NCBI GenBank assembly: GCA_030522415.1
Contig: CM060125.1
Span: forward strand, 864,401 to 928,400
Direction of reading: 5' to 3'
Length of the DNA stretch: 64,000 bases
From: Channallabes apus
Taxonomy: Eukaryota; Chordata; Actinopteri; Siluriformes; Clariidae
In this document: positions 33,556 to 45,290 of the stretch, piece after piece
Numbering within the stretch: position 1 is the stretch's first letter
Layout: each line of letters starts with the position of its first letter
Position numbers and translations under genes: made by a program
Notes under the pieces: generated by a model
Database searches by the model: none
The model's input: only the letters and a program-made list of their open reading frames with translations
Told to the model about the DNA's origin: nothing

Positions 33556-33931
33556 AGTGGTTGGTGGGGGAAGACTTTTGACATTTATTCAATACCATCA
33601 GTGGCTGTGCACTGGCACCCAGCAGTGGAATTATGAGCCTTGGATACTTAGGATAAAAGCTACGTAGTGTCAGGTGAAGGCAGCACTTAAAGATATCCAA
33701 GATTCCTCTCTTTAGGAGATATGGGAATATACATTCTCTCTCTCTCTCTTTCTCTCCCTCTCTCTCTATAATGTTTCATTCTTCCTTCTTGAAGCAATGC
33801 TTCATTACACCACTCAAAACGCTTCTCTGTGTGCACTTTCATTGCGCTTTTTAATAAAATCCAAAGCAAAGGAATTCTCTCAGTTAATAATGTGAACAAA
33901 AGGGCTGTTGTGGGACTGGGGTGGAGGCCTG

Positions 33932-33934
<3 letters not shown>

Positions 33935-33971
<37 letters not shown>

Positions 33972-33996
33972 ATTTTTGTGTGTGTGTGTGTGTGTG
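33935..33996. repeat. (TG)n microsatellite, interrupted
   Basis: Two TG runs separated by 'tacattttt'. Confidence 0.95.
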
Positions 33997-35351
33997 ATGA
34001 TACCAAATAGATGAAGCTCTGTCACTATAAACTCTTGACCTCTCTCAGACAGGGTCTCAGGGGATGGGTATTATTCATCAGCCAATCAGAGATCAGCAGG
34101 TATGACCTCATTCTTTAGCCCTGTGACCAGTCTTTATATCATCACTACAATTAGCGCGTTACACTTAAGTATTTTAAGGTTAATCTCTTTTTACTGCATC
34201 TGGAGGTTATGTATGATTACCTTTCAGCAAGAATTAACAAATAAAGAGACATTAAATTAAATTTGAATACTTTTTTCCCCCAAAATTTTTAATTTGCAAA
34301 TGCAAAGCTAAATCTGTATCACGTGATATATATATATATATATGGGTATATATATCACATTTTATATATAATGTATTGAGGAATAAGGAATAATTTTTGA
34401 TTATATTTTACAAATTTTGTTGCATTCAATCCAATTTTATTAGTATAGCGCTTTTTTCCTGTGGTTATGTTGCAAAGCAGCTTTACACAATCAGAAGAAA
34501 ATTAGGGAAATGAGTATGAAATGTATGAGAAAATATGTATAAATCTTATTTACAAATTGAGTAAACATAAAACATAAATTAAAGTAACTGGAGTGTTTAA
34601 AAATGAGAACTGGAATTTCTGTGTATATTCAGATTTGTTTTAGTTTATACTTTTTTTTCCTGATATTTTCTCAGTACACAGAAACAATTCAAAAGTCCAC
34701 AGTAATCACTCGCATGCCACAAATTCACTGGTTGGAACGTGATTGATTCTTGAAAAAACTTGAAAAAGAATCATAATACAAAAAATCTGAGTATTGTAAA
34801 TTATATGTATCATATTATATGTAAATATACACATTTTACCATTAAATTGCCTAGATTTAATACCCCCCCCCCCCCCTTTTTTTTTGTTGCTTCTAACCAT
34901 GTCAGAAGTGTTTGAGACCAGCAGTAGGTGGTTGGAGACAGTTGTCTTGATATTTGACTCATCACCCGGGATACATTGTGCCCTATAGCCAAGCCACTAT
35001 TGGTAACAATGGTCTTCAGAAAAACAATCACCAATCAAGATAATGGAACACAGTGTGAGCTGTTGTGAAAAAAAAAAAAAGGCACACATATTGTACGCAA
35101 TGTCCCGACCAAAGCTTCTCATCCAAATTAAAAGTGTTGGGGGCTACAGCAGTAATCCTCACCATATTGGATTGCTTCCTAAACTGTTCAACTCACTGTA
35201 TGACTGTATATGCCAGCGAGCAGCGGGTGTGACCTTGCCTGTGTTGTCGTGCATGTGTTTGTGTAGGCTTATGTGGGTTCATGCATTTTTTCCCAGTTTA
35301 AATGGGAACTGAAGCTAAAATAAAAAAAGAAAGAAACTGTCTATTGTGTTT

Positions 35352-35523
35352 CATTTGGGAATGCCAATTAACCTGCATGTCTTGGGATTGTGGGAAGAAA
35401 CTGAGCACGCGGAGGAAACTCTCCAAGCACAGGGAGAACATGCAAACTCCATGCATACAGACTCGAAGCGGAAATCAAACTCCGACGCTGGATATGCAAC
35501 TAACCGCTACACCACCGTGCCAT
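35352..35523 (-). mobile_element. SINE fragment (Mermaid/DANA-like), head half
   Basis: In reverse orientation it ends with the tRNA-like head ('ctaaccgctacaccaccgtg' on the plus strand), preceded by 'gagaacatgcaaactccatg' and 'gcatgtcttgggattgtggg'. The tail half is missing, and many substitutions are present. Confidence 0.8.
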
Positions 35524-37286
35524 GATAATAATATACCCATGCTACACATTATTGTTTGTTACAGTAGATTAAACTTTTATTGCATTTTTTATATTGTACT
35601 TACAACAGACTGACTGCTAGTGTCTCTACAGTAATTGTTTATTTTATTTGCTAATCCCCCGATTCAGCCAGTTTTCACGACGTTGGTCATTTATTTATAC
35701 TTAAAGATGCACTGTTCCATTTTTTCAGTATTTCAAAGAGAAAACCTGTGTTGTGACCTGGAGCACCGGAAAAGCTACAGTGATGAGGATGAAGACATTA
35801 ATAAGACATTTCCACAATGTGATAAAAAACGAAGTTTTCAATGACATGAAGTTTTATTGTAATGTCTTCACCAGTATAAAAGTGGACCAATTACTGTATG
35901 CTCATTTTTAAACAAGTTTCCATAAGAGGTCTCCAAAATGTCACTTAATTTTCCAGCTGAAATACAACTCAAATCATGCCACTCTTGCATGCCTGATTTT
36001 CTTTTCTAAACCTGTAGCGCATCAATAACAATGAGCTGAAGCATCAAGCCTGATCGTCTTTGCTTTGCTATTGAGTTATACCTATTTTCGTACGATCATC
36101 AGCACTTTAGCATTAATAGATCCAGATAGATGAAAAAAAAAAACATTTTAGAACAGATGTTTTCTGCATCGTATCTGGTTACTATCAATTACCGTATGAT
36201 TAGTTATATAGAGTCAGCAAGAAAAATTACATTATTTAAAAAATTATATTTAAAAATGATAAAACATTATCTTAAACCTGAAAACTAATAATAAAAGCAA
36301 AAGCTAAATTACAGCTGCAAAACATTGCAGGCTTAATGGATTTGTTTCCTGTCTTCATTTTCTCCTCAAACAAGTTTCTGGACGTCTTTTCTTTTCCAGG
36401 AATCTAAAAGATAAAAAATTATAGTACAAACTATAATTAAACTTAATATTCATTTCATTTACTTTTAAACTATTAATAACCACTGGTGTTTTTTTTTTTT
36501 TTTTTAATTAATAAATTTTTTTACTTATGTTATTTGCAAATACTTTACTAACTTGTGTAACGCCGGTATAGTTGTTGTGCTAATTTAAGCAGCTGAGCAA
36601 CACTGCAGTTCTTCTCGTTTCGCTACGCTGTGTAAAATGGTGCCGCTGTTCATCCACTGGCATAAATGCAAAGACTTGCTATATCCTCTTTTGAATAGTT
36701 TATATAAGATATATACAGCATGTCCGCTATATATATTGTTTTACTTCTTCACTGTGTAAATCCTGGTATGGTTCGTGCGACAGCACCTCCTAGAGGACAC
36801 ACTGTTAATGCGTTATAATACAGTATGAATACTTTGCAGTGTGCGAGCTTGACTCCTAATGTGCTCACGGAGATGTGCTCGTAGACGTATAAATCATATT
36901 TACGAGTGTTTGAACTGGGCCAACACTTCATCAGGGGGGAGCGTGAGGTTTCAGATTTTCTTTTTTTCTCCTAATATCTCCCGTTCTTTCTTTTTTTTTT
37001 TTTTAAGCTTTTTTGTCAACAACGTTTAGCTTTGATATTTTAAAGGAACTAAAAGACCTCCCAAGTCCGTTGTCTTGGTACTGATCTGGGATCTAACGCA
37101 AATGACATTCCTCTAGAAACTTCCTCTTTTGATTAACTAGTGATAAAATGTTTTAAATACTGACAGTTGGCTTTTGTTTTGTATGTGTGCAAATCTTTGT
37201 GCGAGGGTCTTTCAGCAGTGTTGGTTGATTGCATGGACATATGGAGACTGACTTCTCTTGGGCATCACTGGGTACCAGAAGCCCTC

Positions 37287-37294
37287 CTCCCTCC

Positions 37295-37350
<56 letters not shown>

Positions 37351-37358
37351 CTCTCTCT
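37287..37358. repeat. Compound (CT)n(CA)n(CT)n microsatellite
   Basis: A pyrimidine-rich run flows into CA repeats and back into CT. Confidence 0.93.
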
Positions 37359-38127
37359 GGCTGGCATGCTGGCAGCTCCTCTCCCTGGGATACTCAAGCC
37401 TTTCAAACATGAGTAATTGATGAATTGTATGCAATATGCAAATGTGAATGCATAAATCTCCTGACTGACAGCTTAATTTATGTGAGTCTTTAAGAATGCA
37501 GGATTAGATTTTAATTAAATATCTTCAAAGGCACCCTGACTTGTACATCCCCCCCCCCTCAGCTGCCATCTTTGTTATTGTTGAAACCGCTTCTCATTAA
37601 ACTTTTTTTTTTTTTTTTAAACTCTGATTTTTGTTCTTCCACTGTACCGTCTTGGTGCTCTGCCACTCGCTGTCCAAGACTCTCTTTAACTTTCCAACTT
37701 CGGTCCTTATTGCCTCATGTCCACATGTACACTCATACTAACTACATTCTGTACCAAATTAACTTTGGTTTCCACCGCGATCCTCAAGATCCGCCTAAGA
37801 AGCGACTAAGGCTTGATTTGCGACTCTGGTGTTTTGTTCCTGCGCCCGTATAATTTTTAGTGAGATAAGCAGGTGTCGCCGGGCCATGAATATTGAACGA
37901 GGCCGTTTATGAGATGACAAGGGCACATTTGCAAGACTGGGAGGGAATAGAAAAGTGCTTAGTAACCCAGTTTTTGCAGGTCCCCAGCAGAGATCCGCCA
38001 GGGATTTAGAGCGAAGTGATTGGCTGTGACGGCACACTGACAGGGTTTTTTCTTCACTGGCGAATGGAACGTGCAGCAATGTGCGAATGACTTTTCCCAG
38101 CCATCTGTTCATCTAGCCCAATGGGAC

Positions 38128-38129
<2 letters not shown>

Positions 38130-38182
<53 letters not shown>
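38130..38182. repeat. (TG)n microsatellite
   Basis: 53 bp of uninterrupted GT. Confidence 0.95.
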
Positions 38183-38187
<5 letters not shown>

Positions 38188-38639
38188 TCCCCAGCTTTTC
38201 AGTCTGTCTTGACTGTAAGGAAGACTGAAGCACTTACCACATTATGCCTGTGAGTGAGGCGTAATAAGATAAAAGGAGAGCAAAAACATTCACAAAGCTC
38301 GCAAATCCCAGCGACTAAAAGACACTTCTTACAGACTGAACAGAATGAATAGCTTATCTGTTAAAGTTGTTGTTTGGTGCAAAATAAAATGTACACCTTC
38401 AGTTCAGTAAGCCAGGACATGTGTAGTTGATCTACATGCTTTTTATTCGTTACTCGATTCATTATTCTTTTTTATCTTAATATTAAGTACATGTTTAGGG
38501 GAGTCTTATCATCTGCAAAATTTTTTTTTGTTTTTAATTCCAAACTTTGGGAGCCTGGGAACTTACTGTATATTAGCATGAAATCACTGCACCTTCCCAT
38601 AAAAAACCAGAATGACACTCACGCACACACGCACGCACT

Positions 38640-38721
38640 CGCTCATCGTCTATACGGCTTTATCCTGTATACAGGGGGCCTGGAGCCGAACCCAGGAGAC
38701 TTGGGGCACCAGACGGGGTAC
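38640..38721 (-). mobile_element. SINE tail fragment
   Basis: 'tacggctttatcctgtatac', 'ggggcctggagccgaaccc' and 'aggagacttggggcacc' match the tail half of the local SINE in reverse orientation. Confidence 0.75.
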
Positions 38722-40691
38722 TTAATGACAGTATACTTAAATTTATACCTCCATAGCATATTAATGTAACCTGGATTCTAATAAATGTTGTTTATAATTA
38801 CGCAAAATGAGTTGTAGTGCACCTGATTTTATGCGTATGTGGAACGCCTCTTGTTCTTCTCCTATTTGCTCATGTCTTCAGTAGTGTTTCTTATACAGTA
38901 CATCATGTGTGTGTCCTTTCCACTTCCCCTCTTGCACAATCCTTTGCAGGAGAGGTGGGTTGCATTTTTTCTTTTAATGTATTATCCATATCCATCCTGT
39001 CTTGTCCAACTGTTAAGTTCTTTTCTTTCTTCTCCATCACCATCGCGTTCTTTGTTCTGTGCTAATGTAAGATTTTTCGTCATTTAAACTTGTATTCAGT
39101 TTGTTCATGACGCCAAGTGTACAGTAGCTAGCTTAAAACGTTCCGATCGTTTAAGTGAATATCCGCCGTAGTTATTTATATCTGTTCTATATCACTGTAA
39201 ATGGAAGTATTTCTGGGTCACTCGTTCTGTCCGATTAAACGGGATTTTTTTTCCAAGCGTTAAACACAATGCGGAAATGTACTACACTATTAAATGCTAC
39301 ACGGTCTTCATTTCTTTGGTCTAAAATGAAAAAAGCAAACATGTAGTGATAACCTCCAAATTAAAATGTTATAAAAAAAAAAAAAAGGATAATTAATTTC
39401 AGCTTTATAAAATAAACTGTATAAACATAATAGGCTGTTCTTATGAATAATGCAGTGTAACAGCACTCTACAACAAATTCAGATGTTTTTATTTTCTTAG
39501 TTTGCAATAGAGGTACGTAGTCCTGCACAATTAATCACATCAAAATTGATAATATACTGTAGAGCTGTGCAATTATTTAATCGCAAAGGCTGCAGTTTAT
39601 TACAGGTGGAATTTATGTAGAGTTTGTTAGAAATGTACGTATTTGTTTATTTTTATTTATATATTTCTGATGACATCATCATAATGAGATCATTCTATCA
39701 ATCTAATTATTTGCTGTTAGACTGGATGAATATATTCGGATAAAAAGTGGTACATTTGATAGTTACATATCACAGTTAATATGTGGCAAAATAATCACAA
39801 TGTAATTGTTGCATATACAGTGAGAGTTTCAGTTAACTACTGTAGCATGCACAAAAAAATCACTCACATTACACACATTACGCATAGAGGAAATGAGAAA
39901 GATATTCTGTTCAGTATATTTCACAGATTTCCCGCAGAGATCACTCTGTCCTTCGTGATCATACCAAAAGCAAAACCATCACTACTAAAAGGTTTTTTTA
40001 TTTTGCACTTTTTTTTTGTTTTTTACCCAACATTACTGTATCCAGCACACAGTGTTTGTTTTAATCCAGTTAGTTCTTGGAAGTGAGACGATGGTGGCGT
40101 GTTATTTAAGGGAAGCACCTGTTTGTGAGCAAGGAAAGGCCTGTTCAAGCTCTAACAATACCCAACTAAAGCAGAGCTAAATAAGAAAATAGGTTTAAGA
40201 GTCCCAAGAGAGCTGAGCGCCTGTTTCGTATACAACCATCTAAAAAAAAAAAAAAAAAAAAACGAACTCGTAGTTCTAACAACTTGGGCTTGTAAACGTT
40301 GTTTCTATGCAAAGAATAAATGAGTCACAGATTTTGAGTGTGGAAAAAAACACTTTGGCACTTATTCCTTTATTATTGAAGAACACATTTAATGTCCACT
40401 GAAAGGCCGAACGTGCTCCAGAGGAAGCTTCCTTTTTCCTCCTCACTTTTAAACGGCAGCGGAAATATCTGCTTAATTCTCCGCGAATGCTCCTGATGTC
40501 TGTCGTGTGGCTCAACTGGGTGGGATCTCACAACATCTAGCTGAGATTTGACCTTTTTCTAACCTGCTGTAAGTTTCCCTTTTACTATATTTTTAATAGT
40601 CTTTTTTCTTTTCTGCAAACGGAGACACATTATTTAGTAATTTAGACAGATTATGCTTCATTATTTCTTTGTGAAAATTAATTTACAGAAT
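38722..40691. other. Intronic sequence, nothing coding recognised
   Basis: AT-rich, with A-runs at 39371-39386 and 40243-40262. A segment near 39560-39600 ('gagctgtgcaattatttaat') resembles a worn hAT end. Two overlapping hydrophobic open frames at 38817-39087 have no domain. Confidence 0.45.
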
Positions 40692-40703
40692 ATCATGGAT
40701 TTT

Positions 40704-41077
40704 CATTCATTGATTCATTTTCTATACCCCTTAATCCTGTGTTCAGGGTCGCGGGGGCGGAGCCTATCCCAGGAGACTTCGGGCACTAGGCGGGGTACAC
40801 CCTGGACAGGGTGCCAATCCATCACAGGGCACACACACATACACACACTCACACACCCAATCACACACTACGGGCAATTTAGGAACGCCAATTAGCCTAA
40901 CCTGCATATCTTTGGACTGTGGGAGGAAACCGGAGTACCCGGAGGAAACCCACCAAGCACGGGGAGAACATGCAAACTCCATGCACACAGAGACGGGAAT
41001 CGAGCCTGGCCGGGGAATCGAACCCAGACCCTGGAGGTGCAAGGCGACAGTGCTAACCACTACACCACCGTGCCGCC
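40704..41077 (-). mobile_element. Full-length tRNA-derived SINE (Mermaid/DANA-like)
   Basis: Same family and orientation as 13589-13954. It is flanked by a perfect 12-bp direct repeat ATCATGGATTTT (40692-40703 and 41078-41089). On the minus strand it starts ggcggcacggtggtgtagtg and contains the B-box-like gggttcgattcc. The intact duplication and high similarity to the other full copy suggest a recent insertion. Confidence 0.93.
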
Positions 41078-41089
41078 ATCATGGATTTT

Positions 41090-41834
41090 TTTAATTGTAA
41101 TTTGATTAAACATGTGAATATATAATGTGTGTGTGTGTGTGTAGGTACATTTCTTTCTTTTAAGTAGACAGGCTTAAATTCCCTAAAATACCCGTAGGAA
41201 GTTCCCTGAAAGTGACGTCATCTCAGCTCTCAGATAGGGACAGGAATAATAACATACTGTACAATATCCAAATAAATGATTTATTGCATTGTAGACATAC
41301 AGTATGTTTTTTTTTTCCCAACATTTTGTTTCTGTAGTTAAACAATAGCAGTAAATCACCGTAGGCATTATTACTGTACATACGTGTAACATGACACTTT
41401 CACACAGAGATTACGCTGTAAAGCTCCTAAGATGAACTCGCCAGTGGTTAACGAGTGGTTAATTGCTAATTGTTGTATTATTTTTTAAAAGCTTCTGCTG
41501 CACGCATGTGGTGGGCTGCATCACACGTTCCTAAATTACTCACCACAGATTTCGTTTGGTCCTCATGAGTTACTCTGCGACAGCGACGTCCCCTGTCTCC
41601 CAGCGTGGAATGCAGATGCAACTCTCCCACCTTGACCAGGCCGTGTGAAATGGGCTAAACACACTGCATGATCTCCACAAACCCAGGGGAGCAGATCAGC
41701 AGATCAGTGGTCACAGTCCTGCGGCTGCTGTCTTCTCGTACTGGAGGTTTTGCTGGGCTAAATGTCGGGTCTTGGATGCTAGTGGAAGGACCGTGGTGTG
41801 TGTGTGATCTCCCAGTTCAAGTACACACACATCA
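41090..41834. other. Intronic sequence, nothing recognised
   Basis: A short TG run lies near 41128-41143. No exon or element ends. Confidence 0.45.
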
Positions 41835-41935
41835 GTGTTCTGCGATGGATTGGAGTTCTGTCCCTGGTGTATTCCTGCCTTACAGCCAGCGTTCATGGCT
41901 TAGATTCCAGATCCACCACGACCCTAACCAGGAGA
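41835..41935 (+). mobile_element. SINE middle/tail fragment, diverged
   Basis: 'gttctgcgatggattggagt', 'ccctggtgtattcctgcctt' and 'ccaccacgaccctaaccagg' follow the 3' half of a related SINE in forward orientation. Confidence 0.5.
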
Positions 41936-42456
41936 AAGAGACAAACATGAGACATACACATTCCTGTGCAGATTTGTTTCTCTGAAATGAACATAGAATC
42001 TAGTCAAAGCCCACATGTACAGTACATAAAGTGCTTCAAAGATGATAGAAAAAGCTCAAAACACTTACCAGTGATCATGGTTCTGCTACAACCAGCAGCT
42101 TAGGGATCACAGAGGTCATACAAGCTAACAGAACAAAAACATCACGACTGTCGAGGATTGGAAATGTTTCCTGGCCAGACAAATAACAGTTCTTATTGCA
42201 TCATTTTGGAGGAAGGATTAGATTAAATATTAATGCAAAGATAATGAGTCCAAAGTCAGTCATTGTATCATATATATCTATATCTACTGTATATGGTGTA
42301 TTACCTGGGCTCATATGTGGGTCTGTTTGTGTTTTAGTCTCTTAGCTGTGCAAAAAAATGTAAACTATACTAAATAATATTACACATTTGTTTAATGCAC
42401 ACACTAGAACCTGCTTTTTGTACCTAATAATAAGATGATGTCATTATTATTATTAT
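41936..42456. other. Intronic sequence, nothing recognised
   Basis: AT-rich without recognisable features. Confidence 0.45.
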
Positions 42457-42563
42457 TATTCATTCATTCATTCATTCATTCATCTTCTATACCGCTTTAT
42501 TCTGTATTTAGGGTCGTGGGGGACCTGGAGCCGATCCCAGGAGACTCCCGGCACGAGGCAGCG

Positions 42564-42597
<34 letters not shown>
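42457..42597 (-). mobile_element. SINE tail fragment with (ATT)n
   Basis: The attcattc tail, 'ttctataccgctttattctg', 'cctggagccgatcccaggag' and 'actcccggcacgaggcagcg' give the SINE tail in reverse orientation. A (TTA)n run at 42566-42597 replaces the rest of the element. Confidence 0.75.
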
Positions 42598-42598
<1 letters not shown>

Positions 42599-43971
42599 AA
42601 TCATTGCATTGATTAGCAGTGGTCTGTAGAATGCATACTGCTTATGCACTACACCGGTTATACTATAAGTAATTATTATTATATTATATTATATTATATA
42701 TTATTATAATTATCTTACAGAGATACACAAGTTTGTGTGCTGCAGAATTTCTGAATACATTTTGATCGTGTGTTTAGTTTCTGTTTAAACTGTGGAAGTG
42801 TGATTTCGAAGACTGCAGAAAACCTCTGTTCTGTTTTATGAACCTGAGAAGAGAAATAGCCTCAGTGCGACTCGACTCGTACCCTGCAGAAGATATGACT
42901 TCTTATCAGATGTCTCTCTCATACACTCTCTAGTTCTCCTTCTTGTTCTCTCTCTCTCTCCCACTTCTGTCACCTTGAGGCATACGTTTTTCAAGGTGAT
43001 CATTACCATTTTTGCACGCTTGTAGAGCTGCTCCTTTCGACAGAACCGTTCTCTGTTCATCTCTTACACGCTGCTGTCCAACTGTTATTTTAAGGGCTTG
43101 AGGAGTAGTGTGTAGTGTGTATGTCTCTGAATGCCTCACTGCCAGGAGGAGGAGGAATCAAGGACGGTATTGCCTGAAAATGTCACCTGGAAACAACACA
43201 GGATACCTGATTAGTCTAATATTTTTAGCCACATTCCATATTTGCCATTTATCATATATTGCCTTGATCACACCAACTGCAAGTCATACAGTACAGTGTG
43301 TGCCTTATCCTACTGTTCTGTGTCACATTTACAAATCCTGTCTGACCCTTTAATGTGTTTTTGTGTGTCTCAGTGTCATTAATAATAATCAGTACAGTAT
43401 ATAATACATGACACTAATTTACACATACTGTAGGCAAACACGTAAATATAACACCCAGATATAATCCTTTTTATATTTTTATATTTATATATACTGTATG
43501 TCTTAAAGGTCTGTTAATTTTCCAGCTGATATTCTGCTCACATCCTGCTTTTCTTCCTGCTCTTTTACTTTCTAAAACATAATATTTCATATCTGTAGTT
43601 TTAAATAAACCTCTCTGGAATGCTGTCTTGATATCGTGCATTTTCCTACCCAATCATAATGCAGAAGCCAAAAATGACTGGGAAAAATACCCCATTTTAA
43701 CCCACTTATGTTTCAGGCATTATAACTAGTGGCCCCTCTGTTTTTTAGTTTTTTTTGCGGCTCTTCCGACCCGCGTTCTGTCCAACACAATATGTGGAAA
43801 AAGGATTTTTTCAGTAGCGACTGATTTATTGTGTGTATATGTAAGCGTGATATTAAAGATAAAACACAACTAAGCTGTAAAGAAGGCTACTGTAACTGTC
43901 AGCGCTCAGTCCTGTGTTATATTTCATTTCTCTAAACTGGTGAAATAACACTCTTCTATCCACACACTGAA
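42598..43971. other. Intronic sequence, nothing coding recognised
   Basis: A TA-rich run lies at 42676-42712 and a CT-rich tract near 42930-42962. Otherwise unremarkable. Confidence 0.45.
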
Positions 43972-43979
43972 ACTGCTGC

Positions 43980-44335
43980 AGCTGCACGGTGGCGTAGTGG
44001 TTAGCATTGTCGCCTTGTACCTCTAGGTTCCGGGTTTAATTCCCACCTCAGGTCTGCGTGTATGAAGTTTGCTTGTTCTTGGTGGGTTTCCTCCGGGAAT
44101 TCCGGTTTCCTCCCACAGTTCAAAGACATGCAGATTAGGCTACTTGATTTCCTGTAGTGTGTGAATGAGTGTGTGAGTGTGTATATACTGTATGTGTGCC
44201 CTGTGATGAATTGGCACCCTGTCCATGGTGGACATTGCCTTGTGCTTTAGGTCTTCTGGGATAGGCTCCAGGCCCCCCGTGACCCCGAATACAGGATAAA
44301 GCGGTGTAGATGATAATGAGTGAGTGAGTTCACCT
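43980..44335 (+). mobile_element. tRNA-derived SINE (Mermaid/DANA-like), forward copy
   Basis: It starts 'gcacggtggcgtagtggtta' (A-box side), with the B-box region 'ccgggtttaattccc' somewhat mutated. The body 'tttcctccgggaattccggt' and the tail 'aatacaggataaagcggtgt' followed by gagtgagt are present. An 8-bp repeat actgctgc (43972-43979 and 44336-44343) is a probable target duplication. It is more diverged than the copies at 13.6 and 40.7 kb. Confidence 0.87.
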
Positions 44336-44584
44336 ACTGCTGCGAACAACAAATACAATGGTTACCATGGTGTTAGGTTTGCCATTTAAGTACTCAGTTA
44401 TTTAGTTATATTTTTAAAAATGTAATCTGTTATTCAGACTGGAGCGTATAAGGCAGTGAGGGCAGTGACACAGTATTAACCAAAGAAATAAATACATCTA
44501 ATTATTTATACTGACATTGAAATCAGAAAGAGATTTTGCAGCACAGTCCTACTTTATATTCCGTATTATTCCGTTTATATTACG

Positions 44585-45075
44585 CATGCACTTCTTGTTT
44601 TGATGCTGAGCGTCACATGATCACAACTGAGCCAATAGTTTTTCTCTTTCTTGCGCTGCGGAATTGTGGGTAATCGTCTCCCCTGCTCGGTCTTGCGCGT
44701 CTCTCACCGGTATAGTCAACATCCGTGCATGCGTGTACTGTTTACTATATCACTGTGGCCACGTGTGTGCGCGCGCATAAAACATTTTTTATTTTGTGTT
44801 TGTGCGTGTGTGTAAAGCAAAAGAAAGTCTCATTAGAGAGGTTAAAGATCCATTTTCTTTCTCTCCCTGGGTCAGCTTGCTGTTATGTGTGCGCGCGCGT
44901 GAAATTTGACACCATGCCCCTTCACACACACCCCCCTCCTCTTGCAGTGATTTTTTTGGGTTGTTAAATGAATAATTTGAGTTTCCATTATTTCTTATGG
45001 GAGAATTCACTTTGATTTACGAGTGTACGACCCCGCTTCTGGAACGAATTTTGTTGGCAATCCAAGGTTCCACTG
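44585..45075. mobile_element. TIR DNA transposon, right part, next to the dach2 exon
   Basis: It contains 'gagcgtcacatgatcacaac', 'ggaattgtgggtaatcgtct', 'gagaattcactttgatttac' and the terminus 'caatccaaggttccactg' at 45058-45075. The same family is at 5225-5460. The left terminus is missing. The terminus resembles the 'CAGTGGAACCTTGG' ends of hAT-like elements, but no target duplication can be tested. It ends 99 bp upstream of the exon. Confidence 0.65.
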
Positions 45076-45083
45076 TGTGTATA

Positions 45084-45091
<8 letters not shown>

Positions 45092-45117
<26 letters not shown>
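45092..45117. repeat. (TA)n microsatellite
   Basis: 26 bp of TA after a TG run, 57 bp before the dach2 exon, between the transposon end and the splice acceptor. Confidence 0.93.
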
Positions 45118-45174
45118 GTTTTTAAGCATTTCAGCAAAGATTTACATAAGGTTTTCTTCTCTGTGTCTCTTCAG

Positions 45175-45290
45175 CTCTCGCCCTGGCCGTCCTCCCAAGC
45201 GTTCTCTGGGGATGTCCATGCAGGATGGTTCCCGGCTTCTGTCCCACAGCGTCCATGGCCTGCTGTCCCCAGGCCTGCTCTCTCCTACAG
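45175..45290 (+). CDS. dach2: Internal coding exon of a dachshund-family gene (dach2-like)
   Basis: A 116-bp exon. The acceptor ttctctgtgtctcttcag ends at 45174 and the donor gtacag starts at 45291. The frame is 1 + 38 codons + 1: the first base completes a split codon (Ser if the previous exon ends AG), the last G starts a Gly codon. It encodes SRPGRPPKRSLGMS, then QDGSRLLSHSVHGLLSPGLL and SPT. Dachshund proteins are nuclear transcriptional cofactors of the eye/muscle/limb Six-Eya network. SRPGRPPKR follows directly after their DNA-binding DACHbox-N (Ski/Sno-like) domain; RSLG and LLSPGL are as I recall DACH2, whereas DACH1 has a different continuation. The +1/+2 phases match this position. 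No other dach exon is seen in the window, so it lies between introns of over 45 kb and over 18 kb, in keeping with the very large dach genes. The paralogue name is an inference. Confidence 0.8.

Larger units (their letters stand above)
30685..35351. other. Intronic stretch with microsatellites, no gene recognised
   Basis: Holds CT/GA tracts (30920-30950, 33508-33553, near 33739-33768), TG tracts (31177-31209, 33935-33996), a TA hairpin-prone run (about 34321-34358) and a C/T run (34863-34886). The stretch 34430-34490 ('ttattagtatagcgctt...gcaaagcagctttac', interrupted) resembles a dispersed fish repeat that I cannot name. About 32570-32790 is repeat-free and could be regulatory. No exon is recognised. 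Confidence 0.4.
35524..38639. other. Intronic stretch with enhancer-like blocks, no gene recognised
   Basis: It holds a CT/CA compound microsatellite (37287-37358) and a TG run (38130-38182). About 35860-36130 is unique-looking. Block 37400-37545 has packed sites ('gagtaattgatgaattg', octamer ATGCAAAT at 37436-37443, 'gattttaattaaatatc'). Block 37860-38125 has higher GC, 'gggccatgaatattgaacg' and 'gtgattggctgtgacggc' (a CCAAT-box in reverse). Both blocks flank the microsatellites and look regulatory, but conservation is untested. Confidence 0.35.

Noticed and set aside
35635..35844. 69-aa frame ending with SYSDEDEDINKTF, preceded by a pyrimidine-rich tract and cag
   Set aside because: The tempting acceptor is not matched by a convincing donor, and the peptide matches no dach exon or other family I know.
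37795..38112. 105-aa minus-strand frame in a GC-richer block
   Set aside because: No recognisable domain. The block looks non-coding regulatory, and no splice framing is visible.
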